DNA of 64,000 nt from Semisulcospira habei (GCA_036245525.1 BTPG01000006.1:87873139-87937138), one strand, 5' to 3'. Shown: positions 43,299-55,709, counted from the stretch's first letter. Numbers and translations: made by a program. The notes: generated from the letters alone by a model not told the origin.

Positions 43299-44309
43299 TC
43301 AGTCCCTTGCCCGAACTGGGCGTTGGGGGGACTGAAAGGCAGCAGCAACAGACAGTGCTCTCCACTGAGTTCTATTTTGGGCGGTGGCAAGCAAGTCTGG
43401 CATCTCGAGTTCGGTCCATTCTTTTATGTTTGCGACCCAACTCTTTCTCTGACGACCTCGCCGACGACTTCCTTCGAGAGTGCCTTGGAGGATAGTCTTG
43501 GACAAGGTGTTGTGTCGGGTCACGTGGCCAAACCAAGCAAGCTTGCGCCGTTTCACGGTTGCCAGAAGGGGTTCATGTGGGCCCACCAGGGAAGTGACGA
43601 TGCTCCGTACATATTCGTTGGTCTTGTGCTCGCGGTACGAGATGTGGAGCAACTTCCTCAGGCACTTGTTCTCAAAGGCCTGGATTTTCTTTTCTGAGTC
43701 TGCAAGCAGCGTCCAAGTCTCACAGCCGTAGAGTAGAATAGACACTACGAGGGACTTGTAAAGCCTGTACTTGATGGTGAAGCTGATGGAGTTACTTCGC
43801 CATATCCTGTCCAGCCTGGCCATTGCGGATGTTGCTGTACCTATCCTGATACGGATCTCTGCTATGCAACTACCGTCTTTGGACAGGGTGGCTCCCAAGT
43901 ACTTGAAGCTATTGACCTCTTCTAGCTTCTGGCCGTTCATGTGAATGTTGCTGCTGCTGTCGCTTGTGGTGTTGATCATCACTTTGCTTTTATCCGTACT
44001 GATCTCCATGCCATAAGACCCTGCGCTACTTGAAAGTTTGTCTGTCAGGTTTTGCAGCTCACTATTGCTGCCTGCCATGAGGTCAATGTCGTCTGCGAAT
44101 CGAAGATTGCACAGGGATCTGCCACCAATAGAGATTGAAGTATGGTGGTCGTGGAGGGTTTCCTGCATGATCTTCTCCAGGAATATGTTGAAAAGGACAG
44201 GAGAGAGCAGGCATCCTTGACGGACACCGATCGTCGTCCTGAAGAACTCGCCTGACTGATTGTTAAGTAGAACCGCGCTGCAGGCGTTCTTGTAAAGCGC
44301 TTCTATCAT
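43299..44309 (-). pseudogene. Reverse transcriptase C-terminal half, downstream of the nonsense codon
   Basis: 336 residues beginning MIEALYKNACSAVLL, in the same frame as the upstream 619-residue ORF and separated from it only by TAA. It holds the RT catalytic FADD motif, the thumb region (FKYLGATLSKDG) and the C-terminal connection domain. With the stop, the element cannot make a full polyprotein unless the codon is read through. Confidence 0.85.
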
Positions 44310-46260
44310 TTAGATCAGCCCCTCCTCTATGTTGAACGATCTCATGACTTGCCAGAGTCCGTCGTGCCAGACGCGATCAAATGCTTTCCTGAAATCAATG
44401 AAGTTGTGGTAGAGTTCGCGCTGATGCTGCAGATGTTTCTCGATCAGGACGCGGCAGTTGAAAATCTGCTCTACAGTGCTTCTTCCAACTCTGAAGCCAG
44501 CCTGTTCTTCTGCCAGCAGTTCCTCGGCGAAAGTTTTGAGGCGGTTGAGAATGATTCTAAGCATTACTTTGCTAGGGTGACTTATCAGACTGATAGTTCT
44601 GTAGTTCTGGCACTGTTTCAGGTTTCCTTTCTTGGGGAGCGGGATCACTAGAGACTGTGTCCATTCTACTGGCCATTTCTTTTGCTCCCAGATCTTTTGA
44701 CAGAGTGTAGTGAGTTCCTTCGTTGTTACTTCTCCTCCATGTTTCAACAGTTCAGCAGGTACGTTGTCTACACCTGGAGACTTTCTTCCCTTCAGGCCGC
44801 GTACAGCTGTTTCCACCTCTTCAGCTAACACTGGCAGGTCTTCGGCCTTCCTGGCCCCAGCCTGGTTGTTTTGGAGGATGCTGGTGTCTGGCTCAGCCTT
44901 GTAGTTATACAAGTCTCGGCAGTACTCAGTCCATCTGTTTAGTACAGCAGTGTTTTCCGTAAGGAGTTGGCCGCTGCTGTCTTCGATGACTGTGGCTGTT
45001 CGCTGTTGAGTCTTGGTGAGGGTCCTTAGCGTTTCATAAGCCTTCTTGCTGTTGCCGTTTGCCATGCCCTCTTCCACGCTACGACACTGGTCTTCAATCC
45101 AATCTTCTTTGGCTTCTTTCATCCTCTTCCTGATCTTCTTGTTGACAAGTCTGTACTTGTTTGCTGATGTGAGGTCTTGGCCTCTCTTTTTCTTCCAGGC
45201 TCTCCTCTCATCACAGAGATCAAGGATGTCATCGGTGACCCAGGGCTGTTTGCGCTTCCTCTGCTTCCCCAGCACTTCTTCTGCTGTAGAAAGTAACACC
45301 TCTTTTATATTTCCAGCAAGGGTGTCTACGTCCCAGTCCAAAGTAGCCAAGGCTGCAAATCTGCCTCCCACCTGGGCTTGGAAGACCTCTTCTACTTCCG
45401 GGTCTTTTAGCTTCTCGAGGTCGAATCGGATGCGAGGGCTCTTGCTGTCTCGTTTCAATGCCAGCTTCAACTTGAGGCTAGTAAGGACGAGGTTGTGGTC
45501 GCTGCCAATATCAGCGCCAGGAAAGGACCTCGTTTGTGCTTTGTTAACGCTGGATTTGAATCGTCGAGGCAGCAAGATGAAGTCAATCTGGTTATGGACC
45601 AGGCCTCCTGGCGATTGCCATGTCACTGTTCTTGACTTCTTGTGTGGATGGAGGGTATTAGCAACGGTAAGACGGTGACTCTGTGCGAACTCTAAAAGTC
45701 GCAGGCCTCTGTCGTTTGTTTCTCCAAGGCCAAACTTGCCAGCTGTTCCTGCCCATTGTTGGTAAGCGTCAGGGCCGATCTTTGCATTCCAGTCACCGAG
45801 GACAGTCAGAATGTCTTTCTTAGGTGTTTTCTTGATGATGTTGTCCAGTTGTTCGTAAAATTCTTCTAATTCCTCATCATCATGATCTGCTGTAGGAGCG
45901 TATACTTGTATTATAGTGATGTTGTGCGGTCGGGCGGAGATGCGGATGGAGATTAGTCTGCTTGACACGGGGGTGCAGCTGATGACAGTTCCAGCCACCT
46001 CTTTCCTTACGATAAAAGCTACGCCATGTTCGTGCTTGGTTTCTTTTCCGCTGAACCAGATTTTATGGCCTTCATCTGTTGTTGTTTCTCCGAAGCCTGT
46101 CCATCGAACTTCTGCAAGTCCTACAATGTCCCAGCGATAGCGCTTTAACTCGTGGGTGAGTTCCTTCACTTTGCCGCACTGGTAGAGTGTGCGAACGTTC
46201 CAAGTTCCGATAGTTATTCCTTGCGTGGGCAGCTTGATGGTGGGTTTGGTTCCAGTAAAG
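44310..46260 (-). pseudogene. Endonuclease plus N-terminal reverse transcriptase half of the RTE-like element
   Basis: The endonuclease fold is complete from GTWNVRTL to SDHNLVL. It is followed by a linker and RT motifs up to FDRVWHDGLWQVMRSFNIEEGLI, where the premature TAA falls. The apparent start at 46169 is GTG; the coding sequence clearly extends upstream to about 46260, where a hairpin insertion and an in-frame stop interrupt it. Confidence 0.85.
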
Positions 46261-46315
46261 TCATGAGCCCCTGCAGATGTAAGGACTCATGCGAATCTAT
46301 TCCTCTTGCAGGTGG
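46259..46315. repeat. Family B core hairpin at the 5' edge of the RTE-like ORF
   Basis: TCATGAGCCCCTGCAG and ACTCATGCGAATCTATTCCT form a partial stem. The RTE frame is open up to this point and closed by a stop inside it. Confidence 0.55.
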
Positions 46316-46484
46316 CAGCATCTGACATAGGGGTTTCTTGTATCACGTGACTGTAGTACTGTACTTGGTAAGCGCCATTTTGACCGGTTGACATTACTTG
46401 AGGTAGGTACTCGGGAAACCACGGAGAATTAGTACGTTGATGAAATGTTTTAGACATTTTTGGATGCATATTGTACATCTGCTA

Positions 46485-46545
46485 TTAACTCATTCTAGAC
46501 CGCATAAGCCGTTTACTCGGTGGCGGCACGTCTCGAATGAGTTAA
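46485..46545. mobile_element. TTAA hairpin element, family C, short
   Basis: TTAACTCATTCTAGACCGC at the left and GGCACGTCTCGAATGAGTTAA at the right; about 61 bp, inner part diverged. Confidence 0.65.
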
Positions 46546-46996
46546 ATGAAGCCCGGAAATTATAATAGATCTTAGTAGGCCTAATGGCAGGAATATATTT
46601 CTTTGTAATTTATCAGCGACGTAATAACTCAAAGTAATAAGTTGTTCTAAAACATGACACACTGGCCTAGCCTTTTCATTGGTACGCTTACTATGCGACA
46701 ATTGAACTCAGACACATCTGGCTCAGTTCTAATCACATGAGTAAAGACAAAGGGCCTGAAGTACATGGTAGTCTTTGTTCGGCGCGAGACAAATATTGCT
46801 GCAGTCGGCCCGAGAACCTGTTGCTCTTTTTTTGAGAATTCTTTCACTCAGATCGGATCTATGTTTTTCACGCAGGTTATAATTAGTCAGGAAGTCCCGT
46901 TCGAATAGATCACCACTCGCGTCTACCGTATCTGTAACACGCTTGGCAGAATGTTGCCACACAAAAATTATTAGTTGAACATGTTCTTGTCATATT

Positions 46997-47205
46997 TAAC
47001 CCTTTTAGCCCCGGGACCCTGCAGCAAGAGATGGATTGATCATGATAATTCAAGGGTAGTACCAGATGAGCTTGGCGCCTGAAGGCGCCATCTGGCACTA
47101 CCCTTTAATTATCATGATCAAGCCATTTCCTACAACTGGTACATAGTCATTAGGCAACAGCTACAAAATTTGAGAAATGGGACCTTGGGACTAAATGGGT
47201 TAATC
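46997..47205. mobile_element. TTAA hairpin element, family A
   Basis: TTAACCCTTTTAGCCCCGGG at the left and GGGACTAAATGGGTTAA at the right. The inner stem is shortened on one side (CCAGATGAGCTTGGCGCC against GGCGCCATCTGG), so it is partly bulged. Confidence 0.75.
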
Positions 47206-47224
47206 AACACGGCAAAAGACTTTT

Positions 47225-47548
47225 TTGATTTCCCCTCCCCCTCCTCCCCGGGTAAAAATAAACCTCACAAAGTCGTTCAAAACTCACCTTTTCAAGCCCT
47301 TTGCTATAAATAACCGCCAGTGTTATTTCTGTAGTTCTTATTGCTTAGACTGAATGTTATAATGTAATGTGTGCATCACTGTATGCATTGTGTATGCATC
47401 GTTGTAAAAATGGTCTGTTTATGTATTGTATTTTGCTTGCTATGTGCAAATGTTATTGTATATGTATTGTCTTGTTCAGATTGTGAAGCGCTTAGAGTTT
47501 TGGCTTAATATTAAGCTCTGTATAAATGCACGTTATCATTATTATTAT
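47225..47548 (+). mobile_element. LINE 3' UTR fragment with an ATT tail
   Basis: The fragment carries a degenerate end of the ORF (FQALCYK then stop), a TG/TA-rich 3' UTR with AAGCGCTTAGAGTTTT, and a terminal ATTATTATTATTA run. It is the same organisation as the LINE end at 31206-31622, probably a related family. It starts about 15 bp after the right TTAA of a family A hairpin. Confidence 0.6.
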
Positions 47549-48748
47549 TAAGTGAACATGCCTGCTGGTAGGCTGCAGAACATCATGACTGCAGTTGTGT
47601 TGGGCGGGAGGGGGGGGGGGGAGGCGGGAGGTGAGTGGAGGAGGGGGGGGGGGGGCTGAAAAATGTCGCGAACCTATTCCGTCATATTTTTCCTTCTTTG
47701 ACACAGCTACAGAGACCACGATGTTCTATACAATTAATATTTATGGACTCGCTTAATTAATATATGCTTTGCAGGCCATAAAGATACACTTTGGATACTT
47801 GGATTTTGTCAGAACCAAAAACGCAAATAGCGCCTGCGCTATATTATTATTAACAAGCGCCTTTTGTCTGCTTGTAATGAAAATACTTCTTTGTGCGTTC
47901 AAATGATGATGATGATTATGTTCGTTTTAAGAGCTCAATTATCCATCCAGTATCGGAATGCCCAGAGCGCTTTGCGGCGGGGAGATATGTTTTAAGAGAT
48001 GACCAAGCGAAAATCTGGAGAAAACAAGAAAAAAAAAACTTAGAAGAATAAAAGCACATATAGTCAGTTTACGACAGACAAATAAACGGAGACGCGACGG
48101 CAGCAACACGCGAAGCGATCTGCTGCGTTAGTGAAACTGACGAGGTGTGTCACAAATGCGATACGTAAATTAAGTACAGCAGTAAAAATACAAGCATGCT
48201 AGCATGTTTGGTCAAGATCCTTGATATTATGAACAAACAGAATTTACGTACACTTACGAGTCTAGAAAGCACTGATGTCTCTATAATCAGACGAAATCAC
48301 CGCGGCAATCGACAAACCGGTAGGCAAGATCTCAGATGTTTCGATCGATATTTTCATTTGACAATAGTCAATAGTGCAATGAAGGAAACTCAAGTTTGAC
48401 AAAACTTAAGAAAGTTGCTTTTTTGACTGGAAATGAAGTCTAGGCGCCAGTGACAAAACATAGTTTGCATGTGTAAGGCGTCGTGCAAATAACATTATCA
48501 CTTAGAATTTATTTCAATAGAAAATTTCGATTTTCTCAAAGTTTGTCAAACCTTTCTTCAATCAAAGCGAGGGCCGAAGAAGAGTCGTTTTTCTAAGCAC
48601 ATGTTGACATAATACATTAACAATTTCTTATTAAACAGAAATGTGTACAATTCACACTCAAATAAAGTTATTTAAATTATTATCTTAAAACGTCTGAGTT
48701 ATTCTTTTGCACGTAAATCGCGATTTTCTCTCTGTTATGTTTTTGTAG
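47549..48748. other. No gene recognised
   Basis: G-runs at 47610-47655, then AT-rich DNA. The last 30 bp (GATTTTCTCTCTGTTATG) match the acceptor region before 448 in copy 1. Confidence 0.5.
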
Positions 48749-51700
48749 GCCGGATCAGCATGATTGCTCCTACATTGTTAACCACCACGGTTCCCATGAT
48801 TGTGGTCCTGCTGACGGCGTTACCATTCTGTAAGGAGTCATTCGTGGCATCTCACACTGATTGGTGTCGTTTTAACCCTTGTGTGCATGCAGTTACCGGT
48901 ACTGTACAGTACTCGGTGCTGGTAGCTGCATACACAAGGAGGTTATAGTATAGACGCATAGAAACAGTTTTGCAAACATTTTGCTTAAGTAAACATATGC
49001 AAAATAAGAGACGTTTGGCTCAAAAACTGAAATTTGCAATTCAACCCCTTTCTTTGCACCTGCTAAAATTGACTGTTGTTGGAAATGTCCCAATGGGTGC
49101 AGGGGCACCTACACTTTCATTTAAGTGTGCACTTCTCGCTCAGTTTTCAGCCACGAAATCTCATGACTTTGTCGGTATAAGGGTTCAGGGCAAATGATCA
49201 CCAAATATGGTTTGATTTTATTTGTAAACAAAAAACAAAATAAAAGATGAAAACGTCGTATAATTTTGTCAGGTTGTCTGAGGCATATGTTCGTCCATCG
49301 CGAAGCGATGAGGGCCACTTCTGTCATCCAGTTTGTTGCTGGAGTGGAGCTGGTCTGTTGATGCGTAGATGGCTGATGAGGCCGATCTGCGCCGGCGCCC
49401 GAAAAGTTCTCTGGCAGTGCGAGCAGGGAATGGCGACAGCGTTGGGTGCAGGGTCGCCTTGCCTGCCTCCGTTGCTCAGCTGCGGCTGTTCTGTTGGCCT
49501 CACAGGCTACGGACCCTTTGTAGATAGAGGAGCGCCATTCAATCCGGTCCTCAGCCGTCTGCTCCCAGGTGTCAGGGGTGATGCCAAACGCTTTGAGGCC
49601 GGACATTTTCAGCTTGTCCTTAAAGCGTTTCTTTTGGCCTCCGTGGGAACGCTTTCCCTGCTGAAACTCGCCATAGAAAGTCCTTTTGGCAGCCGATGAT
49701 CTGGTATGTAGCAACATGGCCTGCCCAACGTAGCTGAAACTGAAGTCAGGATGATGTAGATGCTGGATAAGCCCGCTTGAAAAGCGCTTCTGTATTTGGA
49801 ATTCTGTCCTCCATTTGATGTTGAGGAGCTTTCTGAGGCAGGTTGTGTGAAAGTGATACAGCTTCCTGGCGTGGCGTTGATACACAGTCCAGGTCTCACA
49901 GGCATAAAGCAGCGTAAGGAGTATAATTGCCCTGTAGACCTTCCGCTTTGTCTGTAGACTAATGCCCCTTCTGTTCCATACATTGGCATGTAGTCTACCG
50001 AAGGATGCACTCGCTTTTGCGATCCTGGCATTCACTTCATCGTCAATATCAACGTTCTGGGACAGTGTACTGCCAAGATAAGTGAACCTGTTTACTGCGC
50101 TCAGTCTTTGATCGTTGACTGTGATATTGGGCTCAACGTAAGCGTTTCCCTGGGGCTGGCTGATGCATCACTTCGGTCTTCTTCGTGCTGATGGTAAGAC
50201 CAAAGTTTGTGCAGGCGTCAGAGAACTTGTCAACGCTGTGTTGCATATCAGCTTCTGAGGCAGCGTTAAGGGCACAGTCGTCTGCAAACAGAAAGTCTCT
50301 GATTATGTTAGTCATAACCCTGGGGTTTGCCTGAAGCATCCTGAGGTTGAACAGTTTGTCAACAGTTCGAAATCTGATGCCGATTCCAATGTCGCCATCT
50401 CTGAAAGCGTCAGTTAACATAGCGGAAAACATGAGACTGAAGAGGGTCGGTGCCAGGACACAGCCTTGCTTCACTCCGACAGGGAGACAGGGAAGCGCTC
50501 GGACATTTCACCGTTGTCCTGGACCCCCGCCTGCATGCCATTCTAGCACTGTTGCACCATGGAGATGAACTTCCTTGGGCATCCGTACTTTACCATGATT
50601 TTCCACAGGCCTTTTCTTCTGTGTCGAAGGCCTTGGTCAGGTCGACGTAGATGGAGAACAGGTCAGCATTCTGCTCCTGGCATTTCTCTGGCAACTGCCT
50701 TGCAGCGAACACCATGTCGATGTTCCCATGCCCTCTGCGGAATCCACCTAGCCTTTCTGGCAGGAGTCCCTGGTCTAGGTGTGACGTGAGACGGTTGAGG
50801 AGGATCCTGGCAAGTATCGTGTCTGCGATGGAGAGCAAAGGGGATGCCTCGGTGGTTGTCGCATGCCTGACGATTCCCTTTGCGCTTGTACAGGTGAATG
50901 ATTGAAGCGTCTTTAAATTCCTGCGGGAACGCTTCTTGTTGCCACATGAACTGAAACAACTGATGGAGTTTGTCATTCAGTCAAAGCTGCGCCACCTTCC
51001 TTGCAGACCTCAGCTGGGATGGAGTCTGTACCAGGAACTTTGCCACTGGAGAGCAGACGTATCGCTTTCCGAGTCTTAAGCAGGATTGGTGGGTCATCAA
51101 CCGCTTCGTTGACTGGAACTTGGGGCAGACGATCGATGGCTTCAACGTTGATGGAGGAGGAACGATTTAGCACACCGTTGAAGTGTTCTGCACAACTTTG
51201 AAGAATGGTCTCTTTGTCAGTGATCAGCGTGTTTCAATCTGCGCTGAGGTGAGGGGATGAACCTGACGAAGTGGGGCCGTACACTTCCTTCAGTGCATCG
51301 TAGAACTGCTTCATGTTGTGCCTGTCAGCGTAACTCTGGATCTCGTCAGCTTTGCTGCTCAGCCATGAGTTCTGAATTTAGCGCAATTTCTGTTGGACAG
51401 TGCTGGGTCTTTGGGTCACTGAGGTATGCTTGGTGGAGCTGATGTTTCTCATCCAGCAGCTGCTTGATGTCATCACAGTTATCATCAAACCAGTCTTTGT
51501 GTTTTCTCTTAGAGAGGCCTAGGATCTCTGTAGCGGTATTGTGGACCAGCGCTCTTAGGGTCGCTCAGTCAGTTTCCACATTCTGGCGGTCTTCCAGAGT
51601 ACTGACAAATGACTGTTTGAAGTTGGGGTTCTTCAGCTTGGCGACGTTCAGTCGCTTGGGAGCCTTCTGTCCTTGAGGGCGCCTCACAGGCTGAATACGG

Positions 51701-53197
51701 ACGTTGAGCTTTGATATGAGTAGGCGGTGGTCGGTCCAACGCCCGGCACCGCACATGGACTTGATCACCCATACATCCTGTCTGTCCCTCTTTCTGACCC
51801 AATGAGATGCCAGTGCTTTGATTGGGGATGCATCCACGTTGTTCTGTTACGGGTAGGGAGGCGGAAGACTGTGTTTGTAATTAGCAGTTTATGCTCTGCG
51901 CAGGTCTGGAGCAACAGAAGCCCATTGCTGTTGCAGTGACCGACATCATATGTTCCAATAACCCCATCCCAGGAGATGTTGTCAGTGCCTACTCTTGCGT
52001 TGAAGTCACCAAGAATGATGAGCTTGTCCGCTTTGTGAACATAAGCAATGACGGAGTGCAGGTCAACATAGAACTTGTCTTTCACATCTTCTGGGTTGGT
52101 CATGGTTGGAGCATAGGCACTGATGATGGTGATATACAATAGGGGGAGTTTCAAGGTCATAAGCCGATCGTTCACACCCTTCGGAAGTCCAGCTATTTTG
52201 CCAACACGTGCCGTCTTCACTGCAAAGCCGACTCCAGCCTCACGCCGTTCTTCAGTTCCTTTTCCGCTCCAGAAGGTGTAACCAGCACCCCTTACACAGA
52301 GTTCGCCCACTCCTGCGAGCCGAGTCTCTCTCAAGGCTACAATGTCGATCTTGTATCGAGCTCTTTTCCAATCAGAGCAGTTCTCCTTTGAGGTCTGTTG
52401 GCTTCGTCCCTGTCGAAAAGTGTGCGAACATTCCATGCGCCAAGGGTGAGAGGAATGATCCTCGCCTTTTTTTGGGAGTCACCGTTTCGACCGCTGGTGT
52501 AGGGTCCCCGTCAGCCGCGGTAAGCTGGCTAGGGTAAGATGGAGCAGGCAATTTTTAGGGCACCCTTTCTAGCCTATTCCTCATGCCATGGAGGTGAGCA
52601 GTGCTATCTTAAATAGGGCTGCCCAGTCGCTCAGGGGGCTGCCGAAATTCACTGCTGCTCCGCTACCCTATGGCCTGAACCGCTTCGTCGCTCGTCTGTC
52701 GCCGCAGGGCTTTTAGTGATGACTTGCAATGGGATGACAGAGTGACTTGCGCGCTGACTTGGTTTAAAGCTGAGGTGCAATGAGAAAAACCCGCCCAGCG
52801 CGTGTTTTAAAAAGACTACAGGACCCAGCTTGGGCCCTGCCCCTAAGTGGGTCAAATCGGTTCGTAACTCAGTTGACGGAGTTGGCAACTGCGTATCCCG
52901 AGCTTGCAAAACTCTCGGAAAACGACAGACCACTTCCTGTTGCACGGAAATCATCGCGATTAGCAGATCGGACAACAGCAGACGATTCTGTGACACTTTG
53001 AAACTGACCGACAGCCACTGATTTTACGCGCTGGGGACTATGATGGCAAAATGTACGGCTGTACATGCTGTAAGTATAACTCCTGACACTTTATAGTTGT
53101 GAACGAATTTTTTCAACACGTACCTCCGTCCAGTCCAATATAGGCTAATATAAATAAATCAAGAAGCATTGTGATGTACAACCAACACAGTAAATTG

Positions 53198-53280
<83 letters not shown>

Positions 53281-55709
53281 CGACTGTTTACATAGATGCC
53301 AAAAGATACAAGGTCGCCATGGGTCAAGCTGATTTTTAGTAGCTGCCCTTCATATGGAGAAAACAATTTGCTGTAGGCCACTCCAGATGAAAAGATATAA
53401 CAACAAACACAAAACGACAAATAACCCCTCCTTCCTCACCCTTCCGATATCAAATAAAGCTTCAGGCTGTGCTGTGTAACTTACGGATAGCTCGGCCTGG
53501 TCCATATCCAGTGTGCGTCCAGGCAAGACACAAAAAATGGCCTGCTCTGTCCGTCGGGTGGTCGAGTGTCGTCTGCTACTGTTGATATCAGTAAAAATAT
53601 CGCTGGTTTAGATCAGTGATCGCGGTGCCCACTCGCTGCATACAGGAAGTGGCCTGTCTTTTTCACGGGAGTTTTGCCAGCACGACAAACGCAGTTGAAA
53701 ACTCAGTCAACTGAGTTGCAAACCGGTTTGCCGAAGTTAGCCGAACGTTCACGAAGACAGGGCCCTCGCTGGGTCCTGCAAAGTTTTTTTAAAACACGTG
53801 CGGGGCGGAGTTTTTTTTGACTGTTTCTCAGCTTTAAAAAGAGGAAACGTTGCGCACCGCCAACCTCGATCTCCCGTCCAAGACCATCTTAGTGGATCCA
53901 GCAGCAAGACAAGGTTAAGACGGATAGACGGGATTGGATGGGCTGGGCTGGCTGGGAGTGTGTGTGGTGGGGGGGGGGGGGGGGGGGGGGGGGGGTTCGA
54001 TTATCTGCTGTATATGCGAACATGCGAATGTTTGGTCGGCCGTGGATTTCTGGATTTATAGATTTATGAGCTCTTTCACAATCATCAACTTATGAAGATA
54101 TTTCTTGTGAAACAAATCCTCCTTCAACTTAGGTATTTGCGACTGAACAAACAAAGTCACATATTATAAACTTCTTTTGTTTGAAGGTCCTTTTATACTA
54201 TACACATATAAACAAACACAATGTAGATAAGTATGCACCAATTCGTATCTATGCTTTTGTGTATTTTACTGATTTATTGAACTATTCACTTTTGCAGGCT
54301 GCGATAATGCCCGGACTGAAGAAGCTGATGTTTGTCAGAGGCATGTGAAACCTAAAGGCAGCGCAAACAGCGGTACATACCATAAATAATGTACCGCTTA
54401 TGCCTTAAAGTCAATTTTTATTATTCGCACTCAGTGGATTTGAATATGACATGCATAAAGCACATGGTTGCCGCTTCTAATGCTTAATTTCTCACCTCTG
54501 AAACGGTCAGATGGTTTTACCTTTAATTGTCGCCCGTTCCGTTCGCGGGAGTACTCCCCAGATAGACCCACTCAGGGAGTATGCCATAATCCAGGTTTCT
54601 TGGACACCGCGAGGAGAGTGCTTGTGATTCATACTGAACAAAAGTGTTCTTGTGGCTAGGCACCTCTGTACAATAGAAGTGTACTTGAGGCGTACTCACC
54701 GAGTGGGTCCATCAGGGGAGAACTCCCGCAAACGACGGTACGGGTCTTTTTGAAATGAGATACACCTTCAAGTCTCACAAAGGCGATAATTTATGTAGAA
54801 TGCTTTGGGTTATTGTGAAAATAGGTTCATCTGTATCTAAATACAGATGAAACACGTTCGGGAATGTTTACAGTATCGGTGGCCACACCAACACCGTGTG
54901 TTAATTATTATTATTATTACTGTTATTATTATATCATTATTATTACTATATTTAAAATAAATCTATTTCGTCTTTGAGATGCTTAGTTTTGCGTTCCTTT
55001 GTTCCGTCAGGTTTTAGGTTGCTGGATTCTGTGAGGTTTCCACAACCGTGACTGCATTCATGTTTAAGACACACCTGGATTCTGAGAGGTCTCCGAGGTG
55101 TGATTTCATTCATGTCTAAGACACCCCTGTCACGTGAGCAGCTCGGAAGCCCTGAGACCCCGCCCCCCCCCCCCACTCCCCCACCCCCATCCCCCCACGG
55201 CCAAAAATTATTAAAAATGTTAAGACAAAGTCCCGTTTTTGGGAGTTCAGACCCCCGTCATCGTTCTCATCATTATAATCATCTTATTATCAAAATCGTT
55301 ATCACCAACAATCTCAACTGTCAACTGTGATTTACAACTGATACCGCAACAAACTGAAAACGACAGACAATTTTCATGCTTCCACATTAACTTTTTGCCA
55401 TGTCAGTAGCCGCTTTTTGTCGAGGTGATTCCTGCAGGAATCAACTTGACAAACAAACAAACAACAACAACAAACAAACAAAAATATAAAGAGAAAAAAG
55501 AAAAGAAGAGAAAAAGCACTACGGACAACCATAGGTTTAATGGTTTCATTACCAGATTTTGAACTTAAATGATAAGTTGCTCTTATTTAATTGATATAAG
55601 CCTCGTCTGCTTTTGTTTCCATCAGTAACCTCGGCAAATGCACCTGATCTGGACCAGTTGCCGGGTGTACAAGTGCAATCTGCCGGATGTGATGCACCTT
55701 TCATCGTTG
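48749..55709 (+). CDS. Putative secreted or membrane protein gene, copy 2 (three short phase-1 exons)
   Basis: Paralog of the 448-10035 gene. Exon 1 is 48749-48829, with acceptor TTTTTGTAG, ATG at 48760 and donor GTAAGG. It encodes a hydrophobic leader ([16 protein letters not shown]). Exon 2 begins at 54298 after TTTTGCAG ([16 protein letters not shown]). It reaches the same SGTYHK and stop at 54387-54389, or a GTACAT donor after 54372. Exon 3 is 55626-55709, between CCATCAG and GTAAGT, with AGCDAPFIV. Phases are all 1. Copy 2 has an extra Cys pair in exon 2 relative to copy 1. Intron 1 holds a dead LINE (49230-52480) and a fold-back element. Further exons were not found. Function unknown. 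Confidence 0.45.
48869..48946. mobile_element. TTAA hairpin element, family D, intron 1 of secreted-protein copy 2
   Basis: TTAACCCTTGTGTGCATGCA, centre CCGGTACTGTACAGTAC, then GCTGCATACACAAGGAGGTTA. Confidence 0.7.
49230..52480 (-). mobile_element. Second non-LTR retrotransposon (endonuclease-RT), heavily frameshifted
   Basis: Homology is continuous but passes through at least six frame changes. Endonuclease at 52436-51765 ([34 protein letters not shown]) and 51837-51565 ([12 protein letters not shown]). Linker at 51173-50973 ([15 protein letters not shown]). RT at 50976-50590 ([11 protein letters not shown]) and 50474-50133 ([28 protein letters not shown]). Thumb and C-terminus at 50035 to about 49380 ([18 protein letters not shown]). 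The C-terminal zinc finger is readable only in another frame (CSHCQRTF...GLISHLR), with Asn in place of the last His. It is a dead copy of a jockey/I-group family; the exact clade is not resolved. Confidence 0.85.
52763..53837. mobile_element. Fold-back DNA element with long terminal inverted repeats
   Basis: 52763 to about 53000 (TTTAAAGCTGAG... CTTGCAAAACTC... CCACTTCCTGT) recurs inverted at 53837 back to about 53560, roughly 70-80 percent identical by eye. Both ends carry TTTAAA. The centre contains the GA array at 53203-53278 and no recognisable transposase. It lies in intron 1 of the copy 2 secreted-protein gene. Confidence 0.6.
53203..53278 (+). repeat. GA microsatellite
   Basis: About 76 bp of GA within the fold-back element. 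Confidence 0.95.
53968..53996 (+). repeat. Poly-G run
   Basis: About 29 G in a row. The homologous intron of copy 1 is also G-rich at this place (about 1265-1312). Confidence 0.9.

Larger units (their letters stand above)
43275..46260 (-). mobile_element. RTE-like non-LTR retrotransposon, nearly full ORF with one nonsense codon
   Basis: One frame runs from about 46260 to 43299. It begins with an apurinic endonuclease domain (IGTWNVRTL, GLAEVRWTG, GDWNAKIG, SDHNLVL) and continues into reverse transcriptase (VIPLPKKGN, AGFRVGRST, FIDFRKAFDRVWHDGLW, GVRQGCLLSP, FADDIDLMAGS). It ends with the GRQRKSW region. A single in-frame TAA at 44312-44310 splits it into 619- and 336-residue halves; a CAA-to-TAA change is the simplest cause. 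The stop codon lies in the 3' TGA/ATG microsatellite tail (43275-43302), so there is essentially no 3' UTR, as in RTE-clade elements. The resemblance is to proteins often labelled craniofacial development protein 2-like. The 5' end abuts a family B hairpin at 46259-46315. Confidence 0.9.

Noticed and set aside
45046..45678. 210-residue plus-strand ORF
   Set aside because: Antisense shadow of the RTE endonuclease/RT frame.
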